Part shown: in pieces, positions 1-6,622 of the stretch
How the letters are laid out: each line of letters starts with the position of its first letter
How positions within the stretch are numbered: the stretch's first letter is position 1
Assembly: GCF_004010095.1 (NCBI RefSeq)
Contig: NZ_RRYD01000033.1
Location: 1 to 32,992, forward strand
Length of the DNA stretch: 32,992 nt
Reading direction: 5' to 3'
Source: Lacticaseibacillus hulanensis
GTDB lineage: Bacteria; Bacillota; Bacilli; Lactobacillales; Lactobacillaceae
Program-made: the position numbers and the translations under genes
Notes under the pieces: model-generated
What the model saw: the letters and a program-made list of their open reading frames with translations, nothing else
Told to the model about the DNA's origin: nothing
Database searches by the model: none

Positions 1-77
1 TGGGCATGCAAAAATCCCTCCGTAATCATCAGATGAATTATGATATTTCATCTGACAACCACAAAGGGATTATCGCA
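1..77 (-). mobile_element. Left IS end: leader and first codons of a probable transposase running off the window
   Basis: These 77 bases recur, inverted, at the other end of the window (32916-32992) with only four differences (at 8, 22, 27 and 28). On the minus strand the sequence carries a GGAGG site (21-17) and, nine bases on, ATG CCC (7-2), so a gene starting Met-Pro leaves the window to the left. A near-identical outward-facing gene start at both ends is the usual appearance of a contig broken at two copies of one insertion sequence. The transposase family cannot be told from two codons. The inner limit at base 77 is where identity with the other copy stops, and is taken as the IS edge. 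The dyad seen in the right copy is damaged here in one arm. Confidence 0.6.
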
Positions 78-108
78 GGTTAGCTTCGGGGGTCTATTTA
101 TTTGCACG

Positions 109-143
109 ACAAGAGCACCAACCGCAGCTGGTGCTCTTGTTTT
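109..143 (+). terminator. Rho-independent terminator, parent gene missing
   Basis: A perfect 12-bp stem (ACAAGAGCACCA, 109-120, with TGGTGCTCTTGT, 129-140) around an 8-base loop is followed by TTTT on the plus strand. No plus-strand gene precedes it, because the IS end lies immediately to the left. It therefore probably terminated a gene now cut off by the IS. On the minus strand it follows mazF by about 20 bases but lacks a T-tract there, so it would be a weaker stop for mazEF. Confidence 0.7.
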
Positions 144-157
144 GGCATGTTCGTTAC

Positions 158-517
158 CTAACGAACCTCATGCGTTGCATCGTTCAGCTTAGCGATTTTC
201 ATGAGGAATGGTTTTGGTACCATCTCTATGAACTCAGCTTCACGTTCTGGTGCATTTGGATCAATGGACCGTTCTTGGTCAACAAGAACTTGCCCGACTG
301 TAGATAATCCTTGTGGTAAATCTACGCGTAATGGAAAGACACGCTCTTTTGAGGAAATTGCCATGACCTTGACCATGTGTGTAACCCGATAGAAGTCATT
401 TGCAGAAACCACAAGTACAGGACGCTTGCCTGATTGCTCATGTCCTGCAACTGGATTTAACTGAATCCAGTAAATTCCGCCTTGACGCATGGGCACGAGG
501 TGGGCACTTTTTTGCAT
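158..517 (-). CDS. mazF: MazF/PemK-family endoribonuclease toxin
   Basis: 119 residues. The core (about residues 10-115) has the MazF/PemK signature: an opening GGIYWIQLNP-type strand, then GKRPVLVVSANDFY, and a VLVDQERSID segment equivalent to the conserved QxRxxD strand. Family members are sequence-specific mRNA endonucleases that halt growth when their antitoxin decays. The chosen ATG at 517 has an AAAGGAG site seven to eight bases upstream; a second ATG nine codons in lacks one. It lies 72 bases downstream of the MazE-like gene on the same strand, the normal antitoxin-first order. All residues expected of the fold seem present, so the toxin is probably functional. Confidence 0.9.
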   Translation of the reverse strand: MQKSAHLVPMRQGGIYWIQLNPVAGHEQSGKRPVLVVSANDFYRVTHMVKVMAISSKERVFPLRVDLPQGLSTVGQVLVDQERSIDPNAPEREAEFIEMVPKPFLMKIAKLNDATHEVR

Positions 518-589
518 TGAACTTTCTCCTTTCTGGCCAATCTATGCCTAACTTAGATTACGCAAAAAATCACGCATGCCGGAGAAAAG

Positions 590-853
590 TTAAATTAGTT
601 CTTTACCAACAGTGTCCCCTGAAAGTGCTTCGTGGGGTTCACCGTACTTGTCAAAGTAAGAATCTGTATCGAATCCCTCAAATAATTGATCGATTTTGGA
701 TTTATTCGTCGCCTTTGTAATGGTCAGCTTGCCATCCTGGAATTCTAGTTCGACTGATTGGTTATCCGGATTATCAATGTTTAGCTTTGCCAGCAGTGTC
801 TTTGGAATTAAGATGCCTTGGGAATTACCCCAACGTCTTAGCTTTGTTTCCAT
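590..853 (-). CDS. mazE: MazE-like AbrB/SpoVT-fold antitoxin
   Basis: 87 residues. The N-terminal half is a swapped-hairpin AbrB DNA-binding domain (METKLRRWGNSQGILIPKTL), the standard MazE opening. The acidic C-terminal half (about residues 50-87, with FEGFDTDSYFDKYGEP) fits the flexible toxin-binding tail. A strong AGGAGG lies just upstream of the ATG at 853. MazE binds MazF and, with it, represses its own promoter, so the pair is probably autoregulated. The gap of 72 bases to mazF is a little long for a TA pair but contains no promoter I can point to. Confidence 0.9.
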   Translation of the reverse strand: METKLRRWGNSQGILIPKTLLAKLNIDNPDNQSVELEFQDGKLTITKATNKSKIDQLFEGFDTDSYFDKYGEPHEALSGDTVGKELI

Positions 854-895
854 CAGTCTTCCTCCTGATTGCTAATGCCCTTGTAGCCATGCCAG

Positions 896-973
896 TTACT
901 GATTGTGGGTGACGTAGACAATGACCCGCGAATCACGGGAAACTGAATACACAACGTTCAACCCAAGAGTATT
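896..973 (-). pseudogene. Possible remnant of a third small gene upstream of mazE
   Basis: A 25-codon open stretch on the minus strand ends at TAA (898-896) and begins after an in-frame stop. Its translation (core VVYSVSRDSRVIVYVTHNQ) is protein-like, with the alternating hydrophobic strand and basic pattern seen at the C-terminus of small RelE/ParE-type toxins, but no start codon or N-terminus is present. It sits about 40 bases upstream of mazE. It could equally be chance. The rest of 854-1045 shows nothing else I can interpret. Confidence 0.2.
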
Positions 974-1045
974 TTAACAAATGTTATTCCGCGAGTAAAT
1001 ACCATCGTTCCGTGTCTCTGCCAATGAATACCACAGAACATGTTC

Positions 1046-1074
1046 TTGCGCCGCCTGCCCGAATGCATTAAAAT
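1046..1074 (+). promoter_or_regulatory. Promoter of tRNA-Arg
   Basis: TTGCGC (1046-1051) and TAAAAT (1069-1074) are separated by 17 bases and sit 12 bases before the tRNA gene. This spacing is right for a sigma-A promoter driving a stable RNA with a very short leader. Confidence 0.6.
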
Positions 1075-1085
1075 TGGATAGTTGA

Positions 1086-1160
1086 TGCGATAGTAGCTCA
1101 CCTGGATAGAGCAACAGTTTCCTAAACTGTAGGTAGCGAGTTCGAGTCTCGCCTGTCGCA
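1086..1160 (+). tRNA. tRNA-Arg, anticodon CCT
   Basis: A full cloverleaf of 75 bases: acceptor TGCGATA/TGTCGCA with one G-U pair, D-arm AGCTC...GAGC, anticodon stem ACAGT/ACTGT around TTCCTAA (anticodon CCT at 1121-1123, reading AGG), variable loop, and T-arm GCGAG-TTCGAGT-CTCGC. The 3' CCA is not encoded. A terminator follows 31 bases later, so it is a single-gene transcript. tRNA-Arg genes are frequent integration targets, but no integrase or duplicated 3' end of the tRNA is visible in this window. Confidence 0.95.
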
Positions 1161-1191
1161 TAGCTAGTCCGTGAATTAAGCCTGAACACAA

Positions 1192-1221
1192 AAAACGCCG
1201 CGAGCACGGCGTTTTTATTTT
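1192..1221 (+). terminator. Terminator of tRNA-Arg
   Basis: AAAACGCCG (1192-1200) pairs with CGGCGTTTT (1207-1215) around CGAGCA and runs into a T-rich tract. Confidence 0.9.
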
Positions 1222-1349
1222 GCCCTAAACTTTGTCTAAAAGTAGCTGATTATGGTGGTCAGGCGAACCGATGTTTGCTACAGTTAATAGATAAGCAAAA
1301 AAGGGGGCGAATGCTGGGCGGTAGAACTACTGGCTGGCAGTGAACGACC

Positions 1350-1916
1350 ATGATACATAGATTAATCAAACGCTTGTTTACAATTATTACGCTCTTGATG
1401 GTACTTAGCCTAGCCTATGCGCTTTACGGCCGCGATGTGGTGCCCGCAAACTGGCACGTGTTCCTCGATCCGGTCAGTTTTGGCGTGATTGCCGTGTTCA
1501 CAATCTGGGTGGCCGGATGGGTCTACCACCGGCATTTCCGCTACCGTGACTTATCCCTCGAAAAAATCGACGAGATGGACGGCTTTGACTTCGAACGCTT
1601 CTGTGCATACCTGCTCAAGCGCAACGGTTACCGGCACATCACGGTCACTCAGGAAAGCGGCGACCAGGGCGTCGACATTATCGCCACGAAGGACAAGGTC
1701 AAATACGGCATTCAGTGCAAACGGTACAATGGTTTCGTCGGTAATCGGGCCGTGCAAGAGGTATGGGCCGGGCACCAGTACTATGAACTTGACGGGGCCA
1801 TCGTGCTCACGAACAGCACATTCTCCGATTCGGCGCAAGAGCTGGCGGATGAACTTGGGGTGCAGCTGATTGACCGTGATGGGTTCCGTAAAATGCTGCG
1901 GCGGTTGCCCAGTTAG
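1350..1916 (+). CDS. Membrane-anchored Mrr-type restriction endonuclease-like protein
   Basis: 188 residues. Two hydrophobic segments (about 8-26 and 43-60) tether a cytoplasmic C-terminal domain (about 72-188) of the Mrr-cat/PD-(D/E)XK superfamily. The catalytic pattern is intact: E82 region, D109 in GDQGVDIIA, then IQCKRY giving the Q122-x-K124 variant that typifies Mrr. Mrr proteins cut DNA, in Escherichia coli at modified sites; small TM-Mrr proteins in Gram-positives have no settled role, though defence or DNA turnover at the membrane are plausible. The ATG at 1350 has no clear ribosome binding site, so translation may be weak. It stands alone between tRNA-Arg and a convergent gene. Confidence 0.8.
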   Translation: MIHRLIKRLFTIITLLMVLSLAYALYGRDVVPANWHVFLDPVSFGVIAVFTIWVAGWVYHRHFRYRDLSLEKIDEMDGFDFERFCAYLLKRNGYRHITVTQESGDQGVDIIATKDKVKYGIQCKRYNGFVGNRAVQEVWAGHQYYELDGAIVLTNSTFSDSAQELADELGVQLIDRDGFRKMLRRLPS

Positions 1917-1947
1917 GCGGAGGTCCGCTGAGGCTGCGGCTGTGCGG

Positions 1948-2244
1948 CTACTTAAGCACGACCGCCCGCTCGCGGAACTGGCAACCAAAGATTATCCGGG
2001 CGGGGGCGTCCTCCGTGTCAACGCGGCGCACACGGACGGGAAGCTTGCGGACTGCGGGTTGTTGGGCAATGCTGATGAAGGTGCCGAGATTCTTCGGCTG
2101 GCCATCAGCGCGGGCTTCAAGGATGAAATTATCGTTTTCGAGCCGGTAGCCGGTGATGTTCAACGTGGTGTCCCCGACTTTGGTCTTGAGGGGTGCCTTG
2201 GGGTCGAGGTCCGAGGTGAGGGCCCACAGATCGATTGCGCGCAT
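1948..2244 (-). CDS. Conserved-looking hypothetical protein
   Basis: 98 residues, not recognised. It opens MRAIDLWALTSDLDPK, has no membrane segment or signal peptide, and has an alternating strand pattern suggesting a small beta-rich domain. An AAAGGAAG site precedes the ATG at 2244, and its GC content matches its neighbours, so it is very likely a real gene. It is convergent with the Mrr-like gene (31 bases between the stops, no obvious terminator) and divergent from the mevalonate cluster. Confidence 0.65.
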   Translation of the reverse strand: MRAIDLWALTSDLDPKAPLKTKVGDTTLNITGYRLENDNFILEARADGQPKNLGTFISIAQQPAVRKLPVRVRRVDTEDAPARIIFGCQFRERAVVLK

Positions 2245-2320
2245 GTGCTTACTTCCTTTCGCCGATTACGTAGGTGACAGGTGTCGATGATTCATTTACA
2301 GGATTAAGGTGCGCTAATCC

Positions 2321-2350
2321 TTGCCATTAAAATTGTCTTTAACATATAAT
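2321..2350 (+). promoter_or_regulatory. Promoter of the mevalonate cluster
   Basis: TTGCCA (2321-2326) and a perfect TATAAT (2345-2350) are spaced 18 bases apart. The predicted start point falls near 2357, inside the large dyad at 2340-2399, so the -10 box and start site lie in its left arm. The thiolase GTG is about 95 bases downstream. Confidence 0.6.
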
Positions 2351-2399
2351 AGGATACCACGAACGTGTTTAGTTCGTGGTATCCTATTACTATATGTTA
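2340..2399. promoter_or_regulatory. 25-bp dyad over the mevalonate promoter, operator or leader hairpin candidate
   Basis: Left arm TAACATAT (2340-2347) plus AATAGGATACCACGAAC (2348-2364) pairs perfectly with GTTCGTGGTATCCTATT (2372-2388) and ATATGTTA (2392-2399). Only a 3-base bulge and a 7-base loop interrupt it. Neither strand continues into a T-tract, so it is not an ordinary terminator. Its position over the -10 box and start site suits a repressor operator, but transcription from this promoter would also put most of the dyad into the 5' leader. Confidence 0.6.
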
Positions 2400-2452
2400 G
2401 ACTCAAATTAGGTTTGCGCCTTGGACAAGGTGCAGAAGGGAGCCATTGCGTA

Positions 2453-3640
2453 GTGGTTGAAGTAGTGATTGCAGGGGCAGTTCGGACCCCAATTGGTAAG
2501 TTTGGTGGGGCGCTTTCGAGCCTCAATGCAGTGGAATTGGGGACAGTTGTTGCCAAAGCCGTTTTTGAACGCACCGGGATTGATCCGGAAAAGGTTGACC
2601 AGGCGATTTTTGGGAATGTTTACCAGGCCGGATCCGGACAAAACGTTGCGCGGCAGGTCGCCGTGAAGTCAGGAATGCCAGTCACCAGTACCGCAATGAC
2701 GATTAACGAGGTTTGTGGTTCCGGGCTGAAGGCCATTCGTGTTGGCCAGGCAGCCATTGTCATGGGCGATGCGGACATCGTGCTTGTCGGCGGGACCGAA
2801 AGCATGACCAACGTTCCTTACTATGATACCAGTGCACGCTGGGGCGCCAAGTTTGGTGACCGGCAGCTAGTTGATGGTTTGGTGCGTGATGGCCTGCAGG
2901 ACGCCTTCTCCGGTGTGGCCATGGGGAACACGGCCGAAAACGTCGCTGCTCAGTACAACGTCACCCGTGAAGAACAGGATGAATGGGCTCTTGAATCCCA
3001 CCGCCGGGCAGTCGCGGCCCAGGACTTCGGCAAGTTCGAAAGAGAAATCGTGCCGGTCGAAATCAAGACGCGCAAGGGCACCGTGGTTGTCAAAGAGGAC
3101 GAGGGTCCGCGGCGGGACACCAGTCTTGAAAAGCTTGGACGACTGCGCACGAGCTTTGTGAGCACCGGGACGGTGACGGCCGGTAACGCTAGCTCCCTGA
3201 ACGACGGTGCCAGCGCAATGTTACTGCTGCGCCGGGATGTTGCCGACAAGATGGGCATCAAGTACGAGGCCGTGCTCGACGCGTATGCTGAAGCCGGAGT
3301 TGACCCGCAGGTGATGGGTTATGCACCGTACTACGTGGTCAAGCGCCTGCTGAAGAAGACCGGGACGGACAAGGCAGCCATTGACCGTTTTGAACTGAAC
3401 GAAGCCTTCGCGGCGCAGAGTGTGGCGGTTACCCGGGCACTTGATTTGGATACCACCAAGGTGAACGTTAACGGGGGCGCGATTGCGCTGGGCCACCCAC
3501 TCGGGGATTCCGGTGCGCGGATTGTGACGACGTTGATTCATGAGCTGCAAAACAGCAACTTGAAGACCGGTATCGCGGCCCTGTGCATTGGCGGGGGCCT
3601 TGGCGTTGGGTTCCAGTTGCACTTGGTTTCTAACGACTAG
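2453..3640 (+). CDS. thl: Acetyl-CoA acetyltransferase (thiolase)
   Basis: 395 residues, the normal thiolase length. It condenses two acetyl-CoA into acetoacetyl-CoA, the first step toward mevalonate. The N-terminal half holds the nucleophile Cys88 in [11 protein letters not shown]. The C-terminal half has the NEAFAAQ loop, the [10 protein letters not shown] histidine motif (about residue 348) and the second cysteine in CIGGGLGVG. The GTG at 2453 is chosen because it starts exactly at the conserved [17 protein letters not shown] opening and has AAGGGAG ten bases upstream. The frame stays open further upstream, but only through the promoter dyad. Directly followed by HMG-CoA reductase. Confidence 0.93.
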   Translation: MVEVVIAGAVRTPIGKFGGALSSLNAVELGTVVAKAVFERTGIDPEKVDQAIFGNVYQAGSGQNVARQVAVKSGMPVTSTAMTINEVCGSGLKAIRVGQAAIVMGDADIVLVGGTESMTNVPYYDTSARWGAKFGDRQLVDGLVRDGLQDAFSGVAMGNTAENVAAQYNVTREEQDEWALESHRRAVAAQDFGKFEREIVPVEIKTRKGTVVVKEDEGPRRDTSLEKLGRLRTSFVSTGTVTAGNASSLNDGASAMLLLRRDVADKMGIKYEAVLDAYAEAGVDPQVMGYAPYYVVKRLLKKTGTDKAAIDRFELNEAFAAQSVAVTRALDLDTTKVNVNGGAIALGHPLGDSGARIVTTLIHELQNSNLKTGIAALCIGGGLGVGFQLHLVSND

Positions 3641-3677
3641 TTTTTGCGAGCGATTGTGACTTTGAATAAGAATGTGG

Positions 3678-3704
3678 TGCGGTAGTAGCAACGTTACTGC
3701 CGCA
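3678..3704 (+). other. Intercistronic hairpin between thiolase and mvaA
   Basis: TGCGGTAGTA (3678-3687) pairs with TACTGCCGCA (3695-3704), with one G-U pair. No T-tract follows, so it is more likely an RNA-processing or stability element within the operon than a terminator. Confidence 0.45.
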
Positions 3705-3728
3705 TTGTTGTGGAAGGGGATTTGCGTT

Positions 3729-4976
3729 TTGCCAAAATTCTATCAGCTATCGCGCAAGGAGCGGCTTGAACAACTAGTCGCCGAGGGTAGCATTGATGAA
3801 AATGACGCGAACTACTTACTAGCCAATCACGTGTTGCCGGATGCAATTGCGGGCCATCTGGGCGAAAACCAGCTGGGCCAGTTCGCGCTGCCGTTCGGGA
3901 TTGCCCGGAAGCTGGTGGTTAACGGCGTGACGCGCAACGTTGCGATGGTGGGCGAAGAGCCCAGTGTCGTTGCGGCGGCCAGCAATGGTGCACGCATGGC
4001 GAGCGCTGGGGGCGGTGTGTCCGTCACGATTCCCGCCCACACGGTTGCTGGGGAAGTTGTGTTCGCCGGTGTCGCCGACCCGCAAGCCGCGGTTGCCTTA
4101 ATCCGCGCACGGGAAGACGATATCTGGGACGCGGCCGCGTACGCGCACCCGTCCATTATCGGGCGGGGCGGCGGCCTGAAAGAAGTGACGGTCGCGGCAA
4201 TTGCGGATTTTGTGAAGATTCGGCTGCTCGTTGACCCCCAGGCGGCAATGGGCGCGAACATGGTCAACTCGATTGCGGAGGCGGTGGCCAAGATGGTTAG
4301 CGGCTGGCTGAAGCAGGCCTCCTTGCTGGCAATTCTCAGCAATTACTCCGATGATCCGGTTGTCGGAACCGTCGATATTCCGGTTGCGGCAGTTGCGACT
4401 AAGAACGTTGATGGGCGCACGATTGCCGCAAGAATTGCCCAGGCAAGTGCGTTTGGCCAGCTTGACGTGGAACGGGCCACGACCAATAACAAGGGCGTGA
4501 TGAACGGCATCGAGGCCGCAACCATCGCGATTGGCAACGACTACCGCGCGGTGGGGACCGCTGCCCACGCGTATGCCGCCCGCACTGGCAGTTACCAGCC
4601 ACTCACCCGGTGGACAACGGACGGTGCAATTCTGCACGGCGAAATTGCGGTGCCGCTGCAGCTGGGCGTTGTCGGTGGGGCCACGGCGGCCTTGCCCCTG
4701 GCGCAGATTGCCATGAAGCTGGGCAAAATTGCGACGGTTGCGGACGCACAGGCCGTGCTGGCGGCGCTGGGCCTGGTCCAAAACCTGGCGGCGCTGCGGG
4801 CACTGGTCGGCCCCGGGATTCAGTCCGGGCACATGGCGCTGCAGGCGGGGGCACTGGCGATTGCTGCCGGGGCGCGTGATGCCGAAATCGGCGAGTTAAC
4901 GCGGCAGCTCCAGGACACAGACAAGACGCTGGCGACGGCAAAGAAGCTGCTGGCAATTATGCGTACCCGCAAGTAA
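3729..4976 (+). CDS. mvaA: Hydroxymethylglutaryl-CoA reductase, class II
   Basis: 415 residues. It reduces HMG-CoA to mevalonate using NAD(P)H. Recognisable class II features: the ENQLGQFALPFGIA loop, catalytic Glu76/77 in GEEPSVVAAAS, the MGANMVNS cofactor motif, the NNKGVMNGI segment and the catalytic His368 in SGHMALQAG. The start is set at the TTG at 3729: GGAAGGGGA lies eight bases upstream and the protein then opens MPKFYQLSRKERLEQL as in relatives. An in-frame ATG at 3672 lies in the hairpin region without a binding site. It follows thiolase by 88 bases and is probably co-transcribed. Confidence 0.93.
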   Translation: MPKFYQLSRKERLEQLVAEGSIDENDANYLLANHVLPDAIAGHLGENQLGQFALPFGIARKLVVNGVTRNVAMVGEEPSVVAAASNGARMASAGGGVSVTIPAHTVAGEVVFAGVADPQAAVALIRAREDDIWDAAAYAHPSIIGRGGGLKEVTVAAIADFVKIRLLVDPQAAMGANMVNSIAEAVAKMVSGWLKQASLLAILSNYSDDPVVGTVDIPVAAVATKNVDGRTIAARIAQASAFGQLDVERATTNNKGVMNGIEAATIAIGNDYRAVGTAAHAYAARTGSYQPLTRWTTDGAILHGEIAVPLQLGVVGGATAALPLAQIAMKLGKIATVADAQAVLAALGLVQNLAALRALVGPGIQSGHMALQAGALAIAAGARDAEIGELTRQLQDTDKTLATAKKLLAIMRTRK

Positions 4977-5204
4977 CCGTCAGTGACAGGTGCCACACCG
5001 GCAAATTTTTCGTTAAGCGTACGCTACATTAACAATTTGCCGTGAAACAAGTGGTAGCATGAATATTATTGATTGACTAGATGAGTTGCTGCGGCGGCTC
5101 ATTTTGCTGACTGGCGGGAGTCGTTAACAACTGGCGACTGCGGTTGTTATTGGATGCTTTCGCCATTTAATCAGAAGATAGGCGCAGAAAGAGGAGAGAG
5201 AATA

Positions 5205-6371
5205 ATGAAGATTGGGATTGACCGTTTGGGATTGTACTCCCCCAACTATTACGTAGACTTAGCTGAGCTGGCCACGGCGCGTGGCGTCGACCCGAATAAG
5301 TTCATCATCGGGATTGGCCAAAGTGAGCAGGCGGTGCCACCAGCAGCTGAGGACGTCGTGACGATGGGGGCTAATGCCGCCAGTGAATTTATTGACGACA
5401 TTGATCAAAGCAAACTCGGGATGGTGATTCTCGGGACGGAAACCGGAATCGATGCCAGCAAGTCCGGCGCGGTCATTATTCAGAACCTTCTGCAATTGCC
5501 CAAGCACGTGCGCACCTATGAAATCAAGCAGGCTTGTTACGGCGGGACCGCTGGGCTGATGGCTGCGCGCGATTACGTTGCGGCACATCCCGACCGGACG
5601 GCGCTCGTCATTGCGGCCGACATCGCCCGCTACGGCCTCGCCTCTGGTGGTGAAGTAACTCAGGGTGCCGGCGCGGTTGCCATGCTGATTAGTGCTGATC
5701 CTAAAATCATGACCATTGAGGATGACTCCGCGTTTCTTAGCGACGACATCATGGACTTCTGGCGCCCGGTCTACACCGACCTGGCGCTGGCGAAGGGAAA
5801 GTATTCAACCGAGAAGTACATTGAATTCTTCCAGCAGGCTTGGGCTGAGTATAAGCAAAGCACGGGCCTTGACCTTGCCGACTTTGCCGCAATTAACTGC
5901 CACCTGCCTTACACCAAGATGGGGATGAAGGCCCTCAAGACGGTTTTGCCGGACGAAGACGAGCAAACGCAGGCCCGCATTAATGCTCGCTATGCTGAAT
6001 CGACCAACTACAGTCGCCGGATTGGGAACATCTACACGGGTTCCCTTTACCTCGCGCTGATTAGCCTCCTTGAAAGCAGTACTGACCTGCATGCGGGAGA
6101 CCGTCTGGGGATGTTCTCGTACGGTTCCGGTGCTGTTGGCGAATTCTACAGTGGTTTTCTTCAGGAAGGCTACGCGACATACCTGAACAAGGATGGGCAC
6201 CTGCAGCACTTGAATGATCGCAAGAAGTTGAGCGTTGCCGAATACGAGACCATGTTCAACAGCAAGGTGCCTTACGCGGCGGCAGACTTCGCAACGGACA
6301 CGACGCTGAACACCGGTAAGTTCCAGCTAACCGGCGTGGTAGATCAGGAACGTAAATACGTGCGGCTATAA
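5205..6371 (+). CDS. mvaS: Hydroxymethylglutaryl-CoA synthase
   Basis: 388 residues. It condenses acetyl-CoA with acetoacetyl-CoA to HMG-CoA. The catalytic triad is visible and in register with characterised bacterial MvaS: Glu79 in GTETGID, Cys111 in KQACYGGTAGL, and the histidine of INCHLPYTKMG (about 233). The C-terminal SYGSGAVGEFYSG motif is also intact. The ATG at 5205 is preceded by GAGGAGAG. The 228-base gap after mvaA holds no terminator and could carry its own promoter, but I see no convincing -10/-35 pair. Having thiolase, reductase and synthase in one run is a compact form of the upper mevalonate pathway. Confidence 0.95.
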   Translation: MKIGIDRLGLYSPNYYVDLAELATARGVDPNKFIIGIGQSEQAVPPAAEDVVTMGANAASEFIDDIDQSKLGMVILGTETGIDASKSGAVIIQNLLQLPKHVRTYEIKQACYGGTAGLMAARDYVAAHPDRTALVIAADIARYGLASGGEVTQGAGAVAMLISADPKIMTIEDDSAFLSDDIMDFWRPVYTDLALAKGKYSTEKYIEFFQQAWAEYKQSTGLDLADFAAINCHLPYTKMGMKALKTVLPDEDEQTQARINARYAESTNYSRRIGNIYTGSLYLALISLLESSTDLHAGDRLGMFSYGSGAVGEFYSGFLQEGYATYLNKDGHLQHLNDRKKLSVAEYETMFNSKVPYAAADFATDTTLNTGKFQLTGVVDQERKYVRL

Positions 6372-6492
6372 TTTTGAGCCTGCCCTTCTGGCTTAGTGCA
6401 CGATTGGGGTATTTAATCGCAAAGAGGTGCGGTGGACCGGCGTTCTTGGCGCTGGCGGTGCCGTTATAACAAACTTAAGGTAGCCGATTCGA

Positions 6493-6528
6493 ACCCGCTG
6501 GGGGATTTACGCCCGCGGGTCTTTTTTT
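6493..6528 (+). terminator. Terminator of the mevalonate cluster
   Basis: ACCCGC (6493-6498) and GCGGGT (6515-6520), extended by GGG/CCC inside, precede a seven-T run. It separates mvaS from the pyruvate oxidase gene. Confidence 0.85.
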
Positions 6529-6532
6529 GTGC

Positions 6533-6561
6533 TTGCTTAGGTTCGTGCAATCGGTTACAAT
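6533..6561 (+). promoter_or_regulatory. Promoter of pyruvate oxidase
   Basis: TTGCTT (6533-6538) and TACAAT (6556-6561) are 17 bases apart, about 60 bases before the gene. The -10 box is covered by the cre-like site and by the first of two CGGTTACAA repeats. Confidence 0.65.
6545..6559 (+). promoter_or_regulatory. Catabolite-responsive element (CcpA box)
   Basis: GTGCAATCGGTTACA matches the cre consensus WTGNAANCGNWNNCW at every specified position except the first. Sitting on the -10 box, it should repress pox when CcpA is active on good sugars. Control of lactobacillar pox genes by CcpA is established; the site itself is my reading of the sequence. Confidence 0.6.
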
Positions 6562-6583
6562 AACATCATAAGAACGGTTACAA
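6552..6583 (+). repeat. CGGTTACAA direct repeats in the pox promoter
   Basis: Exact 9-base copies at 6552-6560 and 6575-6583, 23 bases (about two helical turns) apart. The first is the right half of the cre site. The second sits in the early transcribed region and looks like a cre half-site. Confidence 0.6.
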
Positions 6584-6622
6584 AAAATAAGTAAATGTGG
6601 CTAAGGATTGGAGGAAGGACTT

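Noticed and set aside
2321-2452. N-terminal extension of thiolase from an upstream ATG
   Set aside because: It would read through the promoter and dyad. Thiolases begin at the [12 protein letters not shown] block, which the GTG at 2453 matches, with a binding site.
3672-3728. N-terminal extension of HMG-CoA reductase from ATG 3672
   Set aside because: No binding site, and it lies in the intercistronic hairpin. The TTG at 3729 has a well-placed GGAAGGGGA.
6478-6520. tRNA-like ATTCGAACCC sequence after mvaS
   Set aside because: No acceptor, D or anticodon arms can be formed around it, and it overlaps the terminator stem.
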